DNA of 6,443 nt from Desulfobacterales bacterium (GTDB taxonomy: Bacteria; Desulfobacterota; Desulfobacteria; Desulfobacterales; Desulfobacteraceae). Shown here piece after piece: positions 5,536 through 6,443 of the stretch. Location: the NCBI GenBank assembly GCA_022361535.1, contig JAKSAU010000371.1, positions 1 through 6,443 of the forward strand, given 5' to 3'. The notes under the pieces were generated by a model. It saw only the letters and a list, made by a program, of their open reading frames with translations. It ran no database searches and was not told where the DNA came from. Both the position numbers and the translations under genes were made by a program. The number at the start of each line of letters is the position of its first letter. The stretch's first letter is position 1.

Positions 5536-5573
5536 AACAGCCCCAAACTTAACATTGTCTGGGGCTGTTTTGT
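5536..5573 (+). terminator. Intrinsic terminator in the tetR-cobT gap
   Basis: A 10-bp stem, AACAGCCCCA (5536-5545) with TGGGGCTGTT (5560-5569), closes a 14-nt loop and runs directly into TTTTGT on the plus strand. On the minus strand the same hairpin is followed by ACTCACC with no T tract, so it is oriented rightward. It starts 21 bp beyond the small open frame and lies 26 bp past the end of the convergent cobT; as a hairpin without a T tract it might still slow transcripts coming from cobT. Confidence 0.8.
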
Positions 5574-5594
5574 ATAATATCAGAGTTAAACAGA

Positions 5595-6443
5595 CTATTC
5601 AGCCTGGGAGACTCCAACTTCCTCAAAAGTCTTGATATCCGCCAGAATCCGGGTAGCAAGATCTAACAGCTCCATACAAACCGCTGCACCTGTACCTTCG
5701 CCTAAACGGAATTTAAGATCTATGAGGGGTTCAAGCCCCAGACGGTCATGCATATACTTGTGTCCGATTTCAACGGATTTATGGGAGGCAAACAGATATT
5801 GCTTTGCCGCCGGAGCAAGTTCACAGGCAATAAGTGCACCAGCTGTGGAGATCAGGCCGTCACAAATTACGGGAATCCCCTTGGCTGCTGCACCAAGAAC
5901 AAGGCCTGCAAGACCTCCGATCTCAAGACCTCCAACTTTAGCAAGTACATCCAGTGGGTCCTTGGGATCGGGTTTGTTTAGGTCCAGCCCTTTTTGGATC
6001 ACATCTATTTTATTGGCAAGGCCTTCATCGTCAATTCCAGTGCCTCTGCCAGTGAGCGTTTCAACAGGCAGACCGGAAAATGCAGCAATGATAGCCGTGG
6101 ATGGGGTTGTGTTGCCGATGCCCATATCTCCTGTGCCAAGAAGATCTACAGGGACTTCATCATTAAGCTCATTGACAATCTCAATACCAGCTTCAATGGA
6201 CTTGACAGCTTCTTCCCTGGTCATGGCAGGGCCTTTAGTGAAATTGGCCGTACCATGTCGAACCTTTTTGTGGAAGATGGGCAGGTCCGGATCAAAATCG
6301 AAATTTACGCCGATATCGGCTGCTTTTACTATGGCGCCTGCATGGTTGCCGATAACGTTGACTGAGGCGCCTCCGCCAGCAAAGTTGAGCACCATTTGGG
6401 GGGTGACTTCTGCAGGAAATGCACTGACTCCTTCTTCGGTCAC
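5595..6443 (-). CDS. cobT: Nicotinate-nucleotide-dimethylbenzimidazole phosphoribosyltransferase (partial, N-terminus cut by window edge)
   Basis: The visible 282 residues are the C-terminal part of CobT, which is normally about 350 residues, so roughly 70-80 N-terminal residues lie beyond the right edge. The GTG codon at the edge is an internal valine, not a start, because TEEGVSAFPAEVTPQMVLNF continues a motif conserved inside the family. CobT transfers phosphoribose from nicotinate mononucleotide to 5,6-dimethylbenzimidazole (or a similar base), giving the alpha-ribotide used as lower ligand of cobamides. Visible hallmarks are GDMGIGNTTPSTA (visible residues 105-117), ICDGLISTAGALIA, ASHKSVEIGH and RLGEGTGAA, whose Glu249 corresponds to the catalytic Glu317 of the Salmonella enzyme. 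No other cobamide gene is in the window. It ends 26 bp before the hairpin of the terminator described at 5536-5573. Confidence 0.95.
   Translation of the reverse strand: MTEEGVSAFPAEVTPQMVLNFAGGGASVNVIGNHAGAIVKAADIGVNFDFDPDLPIFHKKVRHGTANFTKGPAMTREEAVKSIEAGIEIVNELNDEVPVDLLGTGDMGIGNTTPSTAIIAAFSGLPVETLTGRGTGIDDEGLANKIDVIQKGLDLNKPDPKDPLDVLAKVGGLEIGGLAGLVLGAAAKGIPVICDGLISTAGALIACELAPAAKQYLFASHKSVEIGHKYMHDRLGLEPLIDLKFRLGEGTGAAVCMELLDLATRILADIKTFEEVGVSQAE

Larger units (their letters stand above)
5285..5573 (+). ncRNA. Candidate small RNA or small-peptide transcript, about 290 nt
   Basis: This stretch of the tetR-cobT gap has no convincing gene, yet it is bounded by a consensus rightward promoter (5250-5278) and an intrinsic terminator with the same orientation (5536-5573). 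Neither neighbour uses that orientation: tetR and cobT both run leftward. Inside is a hairpin TGCCTC-N10-GAGGCA (5447-5468), which could also be drawn with TACTG/CAGTA outer pairs, and a 36-codon open frame (5404-5514). It does not resemble any RNA family I recognise. Existence of the transcript is inferred from its boundaries only. Confidence 0.4.

Noticed and set aside
5994..6365. Rightward 123-codon open frame opposite cobT.
   Set aside because: Antisense to a clearly conserved CobT sequence; the peptide has no recognisable features.
6441..6443. GTG at the window edge as the cobT start.
   Set aside because: The family continues for about 70-80 residues upstream of this point; the codon is an internal valine at the cut edge.

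Overview
The window looks like chromosome from an anaerobic, mid-GC bacterium, most likely a sulfate-reducing deltaproteobacterium (Desulfobacterota, Desulfobacter-like). That placement is an inference from the gene content: a monofunctional Ni-Fe carbon monoxide dehydrogenase with its electron-transfer partner, plus a cobamide-assembly gene, with no phage or IS genes. No rRNA, tRNA, CRISPR array or insertion sequence was found.

Left part (1-2398): a leftward cooS-cooF operon. CooS is complete and keeps every recognisable metal-cluster ligand and catalytic residue. CooF, the 4Fe-4S protein that takes its electrons, runs off the left edge. Upstream of cooS lies a 266-bp AT-rich divergent control region with a perfect 15-bp dyad next to a candidate cooS promoter and two smaller dyads. 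It is shared with a rightward gene for an AraC-type regulator carrying a GyrI-like ligand-binding domain (2399-3292).

Middle (3293-5229): a rightward gene for an exported alpha/beta hydrolase with a visible Ser-Asp-His triad converges on, and overlaps by 26 bp, a leftward two-gene operon. That operon is a TetR-type regulator followed by a DUF3592 membrane protein, with a TAATG stop/start overlap that suggests translational coupling.

Right part (5230-6443): the tetR promoter region is dominated by a 50-bp near-perfect palindrome, which resolves into three overlapping 16-bp dyads on a 14-bp period. Because of the symmetry, the same DNA spells a strong sigma70-type promoter on both strands. The leftward one fires into tetR. 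The rightward one faces a 290-bp stretch with no convincing gene that nevertheless ends in a clear intrinsic terminator (5536-5573), suggesting an unannotated small RNA or small-peptide transcript under TetR control. The window ends in the C-terminal part of a leftward cobT (lower-ligand activation of cobamides), cut by the right edge.

The most unusual item is the tetR operator/promoter together with the putative terminated transcript beside it. The CO dehydrogenase locus is well formed, but its regulator (AraC/GyrI type, if the neighbour really controls it) differs from the usual CooA or RcoM.
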